This document shows, piece after piece, positions 46,161 to 59,900 of a stretch of 64,000 bases of DNA; within the stretch, counting starts at the first letter, position 1, and each line of letters opens with the position of its first letter. Below the pieces are notes generated by a model. It did not search any database. It was given only the letters and a program-made list of their open reading frames with translations, and was not told the DNA's origin. Both the position numbers and the translations under genes were made by a program. The DNA is from Aporrectodea caliginosa (Eukaryota > Annelida > Clitellata > Crassiclitellata > Lumbricidae), in contig JACEVL010000798.1 of NCBI GenBank assembly GCA_020284085.1, positions 1,415,001-1,479,000 on the forward strand, read 5' to 3'.

Positions 46161-46364
46161 TGGGAAGGGGGGGTGTTCTCCCATTCCAAGTGGGGGAAGG
46201 GGTCCATATCCAACGACAGCGACAGTAGTGCGGCAAGTGACGACATAGGATTCCAGACCGCGCACCTGTGGGAAGAGAGCTGGTAGCAGTGTCATTCTCC
46301 TTACAGATTTTATTTTAGTTACAGTTATCGTTAAACCAAAATCATTTTATTTTCGGCTGCGTCT

Positions 46365-46575
46365 CATGAGTCATGCGCCTCTGTGTTAGAGAGCGTGTGG
46401 ATCGCGGTTTGCTTCCCGAGGCTGGCTTATTTCGGAGATTCAAATCTCGGGCTAGCACGGTCCTTGCACAGGGACCCTAAATGGCGTGGCGCCCATTCAA
46501 CAGGGCAAGCGGTGGTGAAGGATCTCACCCGATCAATTCATTGAAAAATGAGCAGGGTCGAGGCCGCTATAGAAA
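46365..46575 (+). repeat. tRNA-derived SINE (SINE-4)
   Basis: A box-A-like ATGCGCCTCTGTGTTAGAG, a box-B-like GGAGATTCAAATCTC, then CAATTCATTGAAAAATGAGC and AGGGTCGAGGCC. The last block also occurs at 21385-21420, so the family has at least two members here. Confidence 0.55.
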
Positions 46576-48700
46576 AACGTATACATTAATATTTAATCAT
46601 CTTCCAACCGCAAGATGACGTTAATGCTTTATATTAATTAATAAACGCTTGGCAGTTTTCGACACCTTTAAAAAGTTGTTCTCTCCCGCTATATATACTT
46701 AATTTACGTTTATGGTATTCAACTCGATGCTGTTGCTGAAATTGCATTAACCATTTACCTATCAATGTCAACGGCATTAATTTTGCTGCCACAATAATAA
46801 TTATGAAGCTTTGGAATCTATTAATCGTTGACTCCACGACTGGCTTATACTCGGGGGTGGGGGAGGGAGGGGTGCCAGTCCAAATCCAGGATAATGGAGG
46901 CTAATCGGTTTCGTTCTAACACAGCATCGTTAAACTAGACCTACACACAATCGTGACCCGCAGGGCCGTAGATAATCAATCATAAGATCGGTACAGGCCT
47001 AGATTTATTATATGATTTTGAGTGGCGCTATATAAATACTCGATCTGCCAACTCTGTAAGTCATATCGGTTCGGAATGTGCGTGCGTGTGTTTGTGCGTG
47101 TGTGTGTGCACACGATGAGAGTCTTGTGTAAACAATAACAATATAACTAAACTCAAAAATCGAGTTAAAAACTTTTACTGGTCCAGTCAACAGCGTTGCT
47201 AAATACTTTCGCAGTATCGACATCTACAAGTACATGTATAATACTTTGATGAATGCAGTGAAGACCATTTTTCGATCGTCGTGTCACATACCACGCTGCT
47301 CGCAACGACAGCAAGATATTGCACTCACGAAAAGATTGCAACAATGATATATAACAAGTCAACAACTTTCAGAGAGATAATCACAATAACCAGACGTCAA
47401 ACAAGTCGGAGTATTGAAAAGCGGACAAAAATTAAGTTCTTAAATTGAGCTAAAACGGTTTGATTGTGAAAAATCAATGGCTCAACAACACTACAATTTG
47501 TTGATTACCCATAAAAACGATAAAACGTTGTTGAATAGGCAACCAAAACACACCATGATTCGAAGCAAGCGAGTTAATCTATTAACTATTCATTAAAATG
47601 ATCTAACATCGCCCGAATGGTAGGTAACCAATATCCGATTAAGCACACCGTTGTATACCTAACATGTGCTATGTAACAGTTATGTGAATTTTTATCATCT
47701 TCTTGTGTTAACAAACGAATAAACAACATAATATCCTTAGACTTCTCGGTCTATTTAGCACACTTAGAAAAGCGAAATTTGCCACCATCGCCATCTCGCG
47801 AACAGATGCTCAACATATGGATACACTAGTTTGCAAGTACTAACCTTCATAACATATATATTATTATAATTATTTATTATTACGCATTTATTAAGCGTCA
47901 TGACCAAGAATTAACTGATGACACTGGGCAGTCGAGAGGGAAGGACTTGCTCAAGGTCCCTACACAATACCATCTGAGGGGAGGAGAATTGACCCATAAG
48001 CTCCGTGCTACAAGGCGAGCGCTCTAACCAATCCGCTACCGTGTCCCAAAGAGAAGGGACATGGTGGCTGAAGGTAAATAAGACAGAAGGAAATCGGTCA
48101 ATTTTTATGAAATATGAAAGTCACGACTGTGTCTGCAATACATCTATCGGCTGAAGCAGCAATACTAAAAGATCTGGAAGAATTAACGAATGAATGGAAC
48201 AAAGTGATCACCAGCATGCCTGCAAGCAGAAATACCCAACTCATTTGATCCTCCAACTTCCAATTCTCGACCTAAACGACACCCACCTTAGTAACTACTC
48301 TGCCTCCGTTGACCCTCTGGCAACCGGACTTGAACCTCCTTTTGACTACCCTTTGAACAACCCCTCTGACTTGACGTAGCGCTCGTGAATACGCTGGTGC
48401 CCTGAACTTGGCTTTCGACGGACGCTTTAGAAAGTTGGAGTTTACGATTACGATAACAACGAATCAAATTGACAAGACGTGCCCCAGGAACTGAACCCCA
48501 TACGCTGAGTACAATGGTATCTCTGAACTACAAGTGTTTCACATGTTAAGCCCAGTGCGCAAACACTTACGGATTGCTAACTGAATCGACCAGTAGCGCT
48601 TTCATCGACTTGAATAAAATACGTTTGATTATAAAATGCAATATCAGAGCAGACAAAAAATACGATTTAAAACAAAATACAAAAGATTTTCTGTGGTACG
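46576..48700. other. gene-free stretch with repeat debris
   Basis: No exon was recognised. A hairpin tail GAGTGGCGCTATATAAATAC is near 47020, a reverse SINE-2-like piece is at 47930-48050 (AAGGACTTGCTCAAGGTCCC), and a LINE end with TTTACGATTACGAT is at 48378-48460 (plus). Confidence 0.5.
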
Positions 48701-48734
48701 ATGCAAACAAATGACTTCATTAACACTTGACAAA

Positions 48735-49375
48735 CATAAGGTAAGGTAAAAGTAAGGTAAAGTATTTAAGGTATGGTAAATTAAGGTACAGTAAAGTAAG
48801 GTACAATAAAGTATGGTAAATTAAGGTACAGTAAAGTAAGGTACAATAAAGTATGGTAAAGCAAGGTACAGTAAAGTAAGGTAAAGTACAGTAAAGTAAG
48901 GTACAATAAAGTATGGTAAATTAAGGTACAGTAAAGTAAGGTACAATAAAGTATGGTAAAGCAAGGTACAGTAAAGTAAGGTAAAGTACAGTAAAGTAAG
49001 GTACAATAAAGTATGGTAAAGTAAGGCACAATAAAGTATGGTAAAGTAAGGTACAATAAAGTATGGTAAAGCAAGGTACAAATGGAGTAAGGCACAATAA
49101 AAGTAAAGTATGGTAAAGCAAGGTACAATAAAGTATGGTAAAGTAAGGTACAATAAAGTATGGTAAAGCAAGGTACAAGAAAGTATGGTAAAGTAAGGTA
49201 CAATAAAGTATGGTAAAGTAAGGTACAATAAAGTATGGTAAAGTAAGGTAAAGTAATGTACAGTACAGCAAAGTAAGGTACACTAAAGTATGGTAAAGTA
49301 AAGTAAGGTAAAGTAATGTACAGTACAGTAAAGTAAGGAATATGTACAGTAAAGTAAGACACGGCAAGATATATT
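48735..49375. repeat. GTAAAGTAAGGTACA minisatellite
   Basis: About 640 bp of 15-25 bp units built from GGTAAAGTA, GGTACAATAAAGTAT and GGTACAGTAAAGTAA. Long Leu/Tyr/Pro-rich minus-strand frames come from this repeat and are not genes. Confidence 0.93.
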
Positions 49376-49379
49376 ATGA

Positions 49380-50520
49380 TAAGAAAATGCAAAAGCAATG
49401 CACAGTAAAATACAATAACTTTAAGTAACTGCAGTAAAGTAAATTCGGGTAAGCAGAGAAGTGTAAGGTATGGTAAGCCATCAAGTTTACTTGTTCTAGG
49501 GTTGTCTCAATAAAGCAACAGACTGACAACAAGACAACGTGCCCTTCAAGATTACACAGCTCAAGAACCAACTGTCACTTTGGCAGGCCACACCCGAATT
49601 CACACCCTGCAGAGTTGAAATTCAGGTTACATGAAACTACACCAGTGAAAACCTCACAGAAATCATCATTCACAAGCGACAAGAAATAACGTCGGTCACA
49701 ACATACAACCGTGACCAAAAAGTGAATAAAAACGCAATAATTGAATGCCTTTAAACGCACAAATTCTATATTTCTCAGATATTTACACATCGCAAACATT
49801 GGAAGCTTTGATTGCAAGAAATCGTTCAGAGAAAGCAAGAAACAATGGCATTGTTGTTTTCATTTAGTCTAGGTGATGAAACGACAATATCTGAAAGAAT
49901 ACTGAATCCTTAGCACCAATTACCTATACACCAAATGAAATTAGAAACAGGTTTGTACACGAGAATGCTACCATGCTGCCACAAAACTTCCCGAAATAAT
50001 TTCTCAAGTCCTAGCTTTCAAACCACCAGTACCAAACTTGGTCACCGACTAACGCTTGCTCCTCATTACAAACCTGCTCACCCTCACTGCAAACTTTTTC
50101 ACCTCATTGCTACCTTTTATCCACAATTGCTAACCATTTCACCCTCATTGCTACCCAAAATATTCACCCAATCCAGAACCATTTCTTGTAAGCAATGACT
50201 TGTCTCTAGTCTCACCTGCATAAACCTGCCTGATACACACATTTTGTAGAGGCTTAGGAAACTGAAAATATGTAGGCCTAATGCTGGCTTTGAACACGGT
50301 CCGATTCCCTCCAATACCACAAAACACTCCAAAGTACTGGCAAAGCCCCCGCTTAACACAGTAAATTTGCACACATGAAAGCCTTCTCAAATTTGTGCAA
50401 ATTAGTCAAAATGACCAAATATTACAAAATACGTAACGTACGAAAGTACAGCATATCACGACAAGGAAAGAACAAACATTTCAACAACACAAATGTTTAG
50501 CTTTCACATATAAGGATTAA
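49380..50520. other. gene-free stretch
   Basis: Unique-looking sequence. Some overlapping minus-strand frames of up to 87 residues are present, without recognisable domains. Confidence 0.4.
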
Positions 50521-50525
50521 AGAAA

Positions 50526-50740
50526 GATACAGAAAGGTAACAGAAGGTAACCAAAGTGAGGTAACAGAAAGGTAACCAATGTGAGGTAACATAAGTTAAC
50601 CAAGGTAGGTAACAGAAGGTAACCAAGGTGAGGTAACAGAAGGTAACCAAGGTGAGATAACAAAAGGTAACCAAGGTGAGGTAACAAAAGGTTACCAAGG
50701 TAACAGAAGGTAACCAAGTTTAGGTAAGATACATTAGGTA
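50526..50740. repeat. GGTAACCAAGGTGA minisatellite
   Basis: About ten units of AGGTAACAGAAGGTAACCAA-type, 20 bp. Confidence 0.92.
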
Positions 50741-51735
50741 ATCGTGCATCTGTGCCTTAGAAAGAATATCCGAAAAAATGTGGTCATGGGATTCAGAAAT
50801 CTTTCAACCAAAGCACACAAACAACAGTACCAAACTGGATCAATCGAACAGCCAGCTCAATGGAAAGTTCAGTGTTGTAAAGTAATGTAAAACTGCAACA
50901 AAGGCTGACAACATGACATGTGAGGGCACAATGAAATGAACGAAAAGCACATACTCTACAAGACCGAACATCAAAACAAAACATAGCACATTGTAGCAAT
51001 AGCCAATGTATCTTAACATAACACAAATTACATTACAGAATAGCATCATAGCGTAAATACAAGCTCACGTTAGTCTAGCAAGAAGCCGCAGAGCAGCAGC
51101 AATAATATAAGTGACAATAGTACTTATTAACAGAGTATATATTTCAATTAATTATTCGTAGAAAGCAGTTTTAAAAAGTAATGAAAACAAACAGGAAAGC
51201 AGGATTTCTTTTCAAAACTATAAGACCAAACTAAACTCTCAGTCTTCTTAAAACAGTTTTGGAAATATCACCTTAACAAGGTCTGGATTCGGAGCGTAAA
51301 TTGGTCAAACAGTTATACCCAATCCGAGAAAATGGTCACAAACAGTGATCATGATAACAGTAAGTCACAAAGCCAAGTGAAAGCAGATAAACACATAGAA
51401 GTCGGTCAAAAAAGAATCCGAAATGGATGGACAAGTTTCCATACAAGTTCAAAGCGAAATTGCAACATGATAAGTTTCCACGGCGGTTGGAAATAAAACC
51501 GCAAATAGCCAGAATTGAAACTTGAAAGTAAAACTCAAAATCTCTGCAAACAGGTTTGACAGACCTTCGAAATCATGCACAGAGTTTGGCCCGTCATTAA
51601 CTTCGACCGACAAGTTTTGTCAAAATTTGGAACTTCACGATTTGCAATATTATTCGACATTCTACTTCATTGTTGGCAACACAAAATTTTCGACACTATA
51701 TCACTCGAATTAGAATTTTAAAGTAGGTTTGCTAC
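50741..51735. other. gene-free stretch downstream of the Rbfox gene
   Basis: No exon was recognised. It could include distal 3' UTR of the minus-strand Rbfox gene, but no polyadenylation signal could be assigned. Confidence 0.35.
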
Positions 51736-51737
51736 AA

Positions 51738-52015
51738 GGTGCACAATGGCCCAGTAGTAAGCATGCTGGACTGTCAGCCGAGTGGTCAGAAGTTCAAAAC
51801 CCCATCAGGGTAGAAATTTATTTCAGTGTCTGCTTCAACCGCACCCATAGTCAACTCAAGTATAATGAGTACACTGAACGCACTCGGTGGGAAGATTAGA
51901 TGGCGGGGAGAGGACTGGTCACCCATTCTCACATGCCAAGGCTACCAAATAAAGTTGCTAAGACTTCATTCACCATGGCTGCCTCTCAGGACTAGCTAAT
52001 TGGACTGCTCTTCTT
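51738..52015 (+). repeat. SINE-3, tRNA-derived, most complete copy
   Basis: The head has box-A-like TGGCCCAGTAGTAAGC and box-B-like AGAAGTTCAAAACCCC. The body has CGGTGGGAAGATTAGATGGC and TAAAGTTGCTAAGACTTCAT, and the end is CTGCTCTTCTTCTTCC. It lies 0.4-0.6 kb beyond the Rbfox stop codon, opposite to the gene. Confidence 0.8.
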
Positions 52016-52391
52016 CTTCCCGACTCAAATTAAAAAAATTCCAACCCTTCACAGAACAAAGATCTAGGTTATGACTATCGGCAAAAACTGTCAAGACTGT
52101 ACACGATAAAAAGAGAGGTGCAGTTTCAGAACCTTGTTTTAACGAAACATAAAATGATGCTAAATACAATAAAAAATTTTGATAACTCGCTCTTAAGTAC
52201 AAAACTGTTTGCGAACTAGGATCTCGATTTCGTCCGCCACGAAAATTAACAAAACGAAGTCGCGAGGCAAGCAACGATTTAACCCTTCTCGCAAGCGTTC
52301 CGGTTGGGTTGGTCCAATCTTGAAGGTTGTCGTCTATGAAATTCAGAACCGGTTGAGACAGGTCAACCCTCAACGTCAACTGCATTTTGGC

Positions 52392-52436
52392 TCAGTACGG
52401 TGCAAAACGCTGGTAAGCACCTCGGTAAAGTGCAGT
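52392..52436 (-). CDS. Rbfox last coding exon
   Basis: It encodes [14 protein letters not shown] then TGA (52392-52394). The acceptor is TGTTGTAG, phase 0. The YRGGYxRFAPY ending is diagnostic of the family. Confidence 0.93.
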   Translation of the reverse strand, partial: TALYRGAYQRFAPY

Positions 52437-55027
52437 CTACAACACAGAACCACAGGATTTACATAGTACCACTATTTACATAGAAATGTAGTGCAATTTA
52501 ATGAGCATTGAATTTCAAAAGTAAAGAATGTAATCTAATGACTTCAATAGCACCCTTCCCCGCCGAGTGTTTGGAGCGACTACTCCGAGTACCCGACACC
52601 AGTGTTTCCGTTAACGCCCAAATGGCCGTTTTTACGTCCGTAAAAAACGTCCAAATTTTTCGGTGTCAGAGCCGAAATACATGAGCTACGTCCAAAGAAA
52701 TTCTAGGTCAGGGCGTAAGTATGTCCTCTTTTGGGGCTCTAACGGAAACACTGCCCGACACAGGTCGACAAAAGTCAAGTAGGTAAGTAGGTTGGAGTGC
52801 TAGATGGCATCGCCGTACCAAGGAGGCAACCCTGTACTCTATATGCTGACGGACAGGGAACCAGCGCAGGACCTCCAGCATGTAATATGACACATGGCTG
52901 AATTTGGGTATTTTGATTCAAGAGAAACTGTACTCAAAAACGTGATTTCATAATAATATATAAAACGGAATATATATTATGCAACAAATAATACATAATA
53001 TATACACATATATTACAATTTTACAATATAAAAGCCACTTGGCAAGTGATCATCATCATCAAATTCTGAATGAATGTATGAATGAATCTAAAGGCAAAAT
53101 ATATTCCGCACTGGAAGACTTTAATAGAGATTATATTATATAAATGGGTATATAATTATGTAAGTAGTAAAAATAAGCGAGATACCCCGTATCCAGTGAT
53201 TGGTCCAATTGTGTGTCCCAGATAAGGGTCCGTGATATCACGTCCGTAGCTGGTAGCGACTAAAGTCCCACTGTAATGAAAAGCAAACACAGAAATGCTT
53301 ATTCGACAGAAACTGAGAAAAGATTTATCTTTTCAAAAACTGAAACTGTTTCCTGAGCTACCATCATCATCAATTCCTGACGTCAGCCATTTGGCTGCGA
53401 TGGGTACGAATAAATGATCCCCATTGTCCTCGGTCATTTGTCAAGTCCATTGCTCCTCACAGTGTTAGTCCAAATGGTGTATGTAATGTCCTCATTAATA
53501 TGATCTATCCAGCATAGTCTTGGTCTGCTTTTGTTTTTTTTGGCTTCGAATTTTGCTGAGCTGTATCTGGCCGTAAAGTATACATTCTGCAAGGAAGACT
53601 TTTCACAAGGAATTATCCAATGCACAAGACATCATGAAGCATCCAAACTGTTGTACAGTGTGTTGCGCGATAATTACCAACCATCACATTGATATAAATT
53701 TTTTTCCATTTACTATGGAAAACTAATCAAACTAATCAACTTACCTTGGTGAAAGTGAACTAATCAATAGGTGACTTACCTTGGTGTAGGTGTTCCGACT
53801 GTAGGTAGCGCATACCTGGCGCCTGCCATGGCTGCAGCTGTAGCATAACCAGTAGCAAACTGCTACAAAATCAGAATGCTTGTATGTTAGATTACCATAA
53901 CCATAACCATAAATTTTATTGTTTCCAACCAAAGCAAAGCATACAATCATCACAATTACAGTGTGATAGTAGGAAAACAATGGGGATAGAGAACCATAAG
54001 CTTTTATAGTGAATCTCCATCACGACTTTAGTTTTAACTGAAATTTAATCAAATTCAATTTTTAATATTTAAATTTTTAAAATTATTTCCTTACTAAAAC
54101 TTAATTACTAAATTAAACTCTTTGCTGGCATATATTTTCTAAAATCGTTTATTTTCTCTGAAGCAGAAGAAAGTTTGTACACGTAGAACATTTTACAGAT
54201 GCTCATTACTTGATATTCAGTGGATGTCATGATAAACGAACCACATTGTGACAACATTCTTGAACTGCTGGGAAATTCCTCTCAATATCACAAGTCTTAA
54301 AGTGTCTAATGTGATTACATTTCTGCCATAGAAAAACACTGTAAAATCCTCTCAATATCTCGAGATTTGTGCTGTCATTATTACTATAATCTAGCCAACT
54401 CAGCTATATGAGTACACTGATCGTACACTGTCAGTGGGAAGATGAGACGGCGAGGGAAAGGACTGGCCACCTGCCTTCATATGCCATTGCTAAGAAAATG
54501 AAGCCACTAGCACTTCATACTGATAGCTACTTCTTAGGGATGGCTCAAATGACTGTTCAAATGACTGTTCTTATCCTTCCTTCGTATTCTTCCTCTTCTA
54601 TTCTTGTGGAACTTAGGGTCTGATCTTCAGAATATTGAACTAATTACAGTACGGTTTTGGTGTGCCATCTGCACAATTGAAATTATTAGATAGGCAATGG
54701 CAAATAGTTACTAACCGGATATCGATCGGCATATGCAGCAGTTAGAAACGGATCTTGATAGACAGCACTGTGGTAAAACAAACAAAAAACAGCCACATTA
54801 ACTTGATCCCATCTTCTTTTCTCAAACGTTCCTCCGCAAGTCTTCCGCTACAACATACGATACGTAACTGTAACGTAAAGCTTCTATTGCCATTGCGCTT
54901 TTGTCTAATGCACAATGCATCCATCAACCTATGGTGCAAAAAATCCAAGCCGTAAGAAATAATAATAATAGCAATAGCAGTAGTAGTAGTAGTAGTAGTA
55001 GTAGTACTAGTAGTAGTAGTAGTAGTA

Positions 55028-55063
<36 letters not shown>

Positions 55064-56860
55064 ATGCACAACTAAAATTCTCACACTTATGCGCAACTCT
55101 CTGCTCGGGGTAGCTCCTTCATACCTTTAGGCCTTATGCACATGGGTTTCTACTCTCTCTGGTCGCCCTGCTCTGCGTTCGGCCACCAGAGGCCTCCTGG
55201 TTGTCCCTTGCATGCGTGGTGCAACTGCTCAGTCCAGAAGCGTTGCTTATGTCGGCCCCTCCAGTTGGAACCATCATCCGCATGAACTGCGTCTTGAGCT
55301 CCTCAGCCTTTCTCTTCCTTCCTCTGTTTCGGAAGCGCCTGAAGACTATCTTGTTAGAGCTCTGGATTGGGAGCGCCTCTAAATCCCTGAGTGGCGCTAT
55401 ACAAATGTTCAATAACAATTACAATAATAATAATAATAATAACAAATTCCAGCAAACAAGCTTCAGACAAGATGGTGGACTTGCGTGGCGTATGGTAAAC
55501 CGGTGACGGTGGCAAGAGGACTGGTGTGCCGAAGGGCGGCGGCGTTCGTCAGGTAGGAGGCGTGAATTCGACCTCGGGTGGCGATCGGAATGGCGCCACC
55601 GCCAAGCTGAGCGAGTGAAATTGCAGGCGTTGCCATCATCATCATCTTCAGTGCAGTTTCGGGATCTACAAAAATATTACTTCAACGTTAAATGAAAAGC
55701 CATAACGCCCGCAGAGTACAGCTTCTGGTGAAGAATTTTAGTAACATGCAGTCTTTGTATGAATGGTGGTATGATACCAAAGGTAAGGTAAGGTAAGTGG
55801 TATGATACCAAAGGTAAGGTAAGAGTTGTGGTATGATACCAAATGCAAGGTAAGTGGTATGATATCAAATGTAAGGTAAGCATTATGTGGTATGATACCA
55901 AATGTAAGGTAAGTGGCATGGTATAAAATGTAAGGTAAGAGGTAAGATAAGTGGTATGATACCAAAGGTAGGAGGTAAGATAAGAGGTAAGATAAGTGGT
56001 AGGTATGATACCAAATGTAATGTGAGGTAATCGGTCATTGATTGAAAACTTCAACCATCACTGGAAAAACTGGGCTAACTCAGCCCTTAGAGTTAGTACC
56101 AGGTACTAGGTACACCTATAACTGTTTTATGTTGTGGTTCTGCTTCAACCCAGAGATCCTTCAAAACTTTGAGGACATGCCTCTGAGGAGGTCTCTACAG
56201 ACGCTTCCACAAAAGTGCATTGCAGGGTTTTCTTATAATTCATATCGGTACAAAAAGATTTCAAGCCATGATGCTAACCATTTTAGTTAAAAATCCTTCA
56301 AACCTATGGGGACATGCCTCTGAAGAGGAGTCTCTACAGAGGTTTGCACAACAGTATTTTACTTTTATATTAGTCCGAAAGATTTGGACAGGGATGCTCA
56401 CCGCTTGCTGTTATTACGGGAACCATTTTCTTTGTCATGACTCTGGCTGTCGCATTGTTTATCTGAAATGATCAGTTTTATACTCTGTTAACAGCCACAC
56501 ATCAAAATATAGAACATTCATCTTAAAATATTATTATTATTATTAATAAGCACACTTAACCTTTATATTGCCCAGATATCTTCCCAAATCCAATGCCCTG
56601 CAGAATTTTTAAAATCAGAATATGTAACAAAGAATGTAGTTTCTTAGGTTTCTGATTACTAATATAAAATCTAGTTTAAATGACAAAGCATGTGCAGAAT
56701 ATTAATGAACAAATTAAATTCAATACGCAATAAAAATAATATAAATATTCACTAATTATTACCTTTGCAAATTACTAATTGAAAATGTTGTAAAAATAAA
56801 CACAAGTCATCACCTCAACAATCATCATCATTACCACAGTTGCTGTTGCAATCATTTTAG

Positions 56861-56928
<68 letters not shown>

Positions 56929-59900
56929 AATTCATGACTGACACAACTGCATCACCACAAAGCAATTCGTTACCTGGGTCAACAGTGTGACACAAAACTC
57001 ACATCCAACTTCTCATCGCATTCTCCTCCTCCTCTAGATTGAAACTCATCTTGAAGGAGGTTTTTAAAACATTCTAAAAGCTTTCTTTTATTATTTCTGC
57101 TGTGGTTATCATTGACACAAACCGCGAGTCTGAAGAAATGCCTGCTTTCACCTCTCTTGATTTTTCAACAAATTTACATCATCCAAAGTAAATTATGTTA
57201 CGCAACTGCAACTCTATTGCACTGCAAATGTACTATGCGTAGGCCTAATGTTATTGTTGCTTAATGTGTTATTGTTGTATAATGTAGGACTGTTGTTCTT
57301 ATTAAAAAATTTTAAGATTTTATTTTTTCTCAGCACATAAATTTTAGAGATCACTGGTTAGCGAAGAACTCCTAGGTTGAGTTTCTGATTTAAACCGCAT
57401 CCTGTTTTTAACATTTAGATGTATATAGAATAGTTCAAAATTCATCAAGTCTATTGCTTGCTATCACACCACTAATGTCAATCACAGTTTGTGGAAAGTG
57501 TCTTTCAATCAACAGAAAACAAGCAATATTTGGTTTGATGATGAAGAAGAATGTCAGCTCCTTAATCTAGCCTCTAAGAAGCAGCCATGGGTATGAGATT
57601 TTCACAACTTCATTTTCTTAGCCTCAGCATACAAGGGCAAGTGGTAGAGGGTGTTATATTCAGCCTCTAGGTCAACAGGTATTTACCAATCAAACTGGGA
57701 AAATTCCAAGGTAATTCCAAAACAGTGGGGAAGCGAAAATCTTCTAAGGCCTACGGCCTCTCCATCGAGAAGGGAAAAGTTGGTCTGTGTTGACCAGTTT
57801 CAGTTGACTTTACCTGATTAGATTAATTAAACCCAATCAGCCTCCACAAAATCATAAACAACGCGTGAACATTTTCAGTTTAGGCTTAGGAGCCCAAATT
57901 CAACCCAAATCAAATTATGCAAAACGGGGTCAGCTCTAGTAGCATCCAGTCAATGCATTCATTTTATGGCTGTCTATTTTGTCAACATCTAAAAACCTGG
58001 GACTAATTCTCCATCCAATTAATTAATTAATTCCTCTTTATAAATACAAGTTCGTTGCGAGTGGTGAACAGGATTGAACATGGCGCTGGTAACACTGCAT
58101 GTCCGTCATTGACATCCTGATGGTCACTTCTGATCAAAACACAACCACCACACCGCAGCATTCTACTTACAATCGATGCATGCATGATTGTAAGGTAATG
58201 CAAGATTGTAAGTGAAAAGAAACTGCACAGAAGTCGAGAATTCGTTACATTTGTTAGGCAAATAGATTTTATTAGTTCCCATCCAGGGCAGCATGCTTTG
58301 CATGTAATCGTAACCTAAACTATTTACTGTATAAAGTGCTTCAAACTCCGCCACAACTCTTGCTTGCTTGCACTCTGGCAGTGAGAGTCCCAAGCCTGGA
58401 TAGAGTAGGAGGGTGACGCTAATGATCTTTGTGATCAGTGTCGTTAAACTAAAACTACTACTACAAAAAGAATGGCACAGCTTATTCCTGAGCACTACTA
58501 CAAGTTAAAGGGTATGTTCAAGTATGCCGAGTATAGAACAGAATCTTGTCTTCCAGAAGAAAAGAGTGAGATGGAGACACACGAGTAGTAATGGTTGGTT
58601 GTTTAGCTTGAGAGAAATACAAATCTACAATTTGGAAACAGAATGTTTGAAGGAGCTGGTCCAGCTGAATGGAATTCTTTACCAGAAGCAATCCTAAGAT
58701 CATCCTCAATTAATATTTTTAAATCTAAACTTAAAACTTACTCTTCTCTAAGTAGCCTACTATGATTAGTAAGTACATTGTAACGCGCCCTTTGAGTAAG
58801 ACTCTGTTTTATTAAGGCGCGTTATAAATAGAAGTTGTATTGTATTGTTTTGTATAAAAAAATCAGTCACGAAGGAATTTTCGGGCGTCTCAGATTCCCA
58901 TTTCTGTGACTTTGCTTTTTTCGTAATAGTACTAATAATAATTATCTGAGGCCGAGGATCGCCTGAAAAGTCATGAAAAATTCACCACTCGTTTGGCTTA
59001 TTACCCACAGGCAAGCAATCAATTCCCAACCGCCGCCATCCGAATAATTTATTAGAGAACGGCAAACACTTTCACGGCCCGCAGGCGTTCCTTTGCGCAA
59101 TTTGAATATCAGGTCGGGTCATTTCGTCAGACGGCGATTTTCCGCGCCAAATTAGAATATTAGGTCAGTGTAATGACGTCGAGTTATGAATTTTCTGTAC
59201 AGTTAATTATAATAAATTATCAGGTCAAGCCATGACTTCGGTACAAATAATGGTATACCTTCAAATTAGATTAGGGTAACGCAATTACATGTAGATCGGG
59301 TCATGCAGTGTTAACGGCGCATTAGCATTCTGATTAGAATGTTATACAATTAGGTCGGGTCAAGTATTAGGTCGGGTCGAGTATGTACGACTGTATTAAA
59401 TTTTATAAAAATGAAAGGAAAGAGCTTGAGGTTTTTGCTGGATAGGGAGGACTGGTACTGCAGTAAATGAACACGTAACAGTAAATAAATGAAATTAATG
59501 AGTAAATAAATAATAATAATTAGATAACTACGGATGAGAAGTGGAGCTAGTAGCCCGCATTTGACAACTTTGTTGTTTGATGAAGTTGGTTCAGTATAAG
59601 CAAAAGCAGTATAAGGAAAGCATTCAAACAAACTACAAGACACAACAACTAGGCCAATGGATTTGCCAAGGCTAAGAAAATGAAGTCGACAGAAAACTAC
59701 TCACAGCCAAAGCCTCAGTACACAGAAGGAACTCCTACTATCTACCATATCTGCAGATTGAACAACCAACTATGATTCAAACTAGATCTTAACTGTTTTA
59801 ATTATAGAAATCCCGACCTGCAGACATAAGTTGTACTTGAGAGCCATCTGTTTATATTGGAGTACATGTGTTTCTATTTCAATTCTTTGGAAGCACAGTT

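Noticed and set aside
48781..49398. 205-residue minus-strand frame rich in Leu, Tyr and Pro
   Set aside because: It lies entirely within the GTAAAGTAAGGTACA minisatellite and has parallel frames of the same type.
56945..56985. Possible missing Rbfox exon reading VTNCFVVMQ after an AG
   Set aside because: It matches VNNATARVM at only a few positions and meets a stop soon after.
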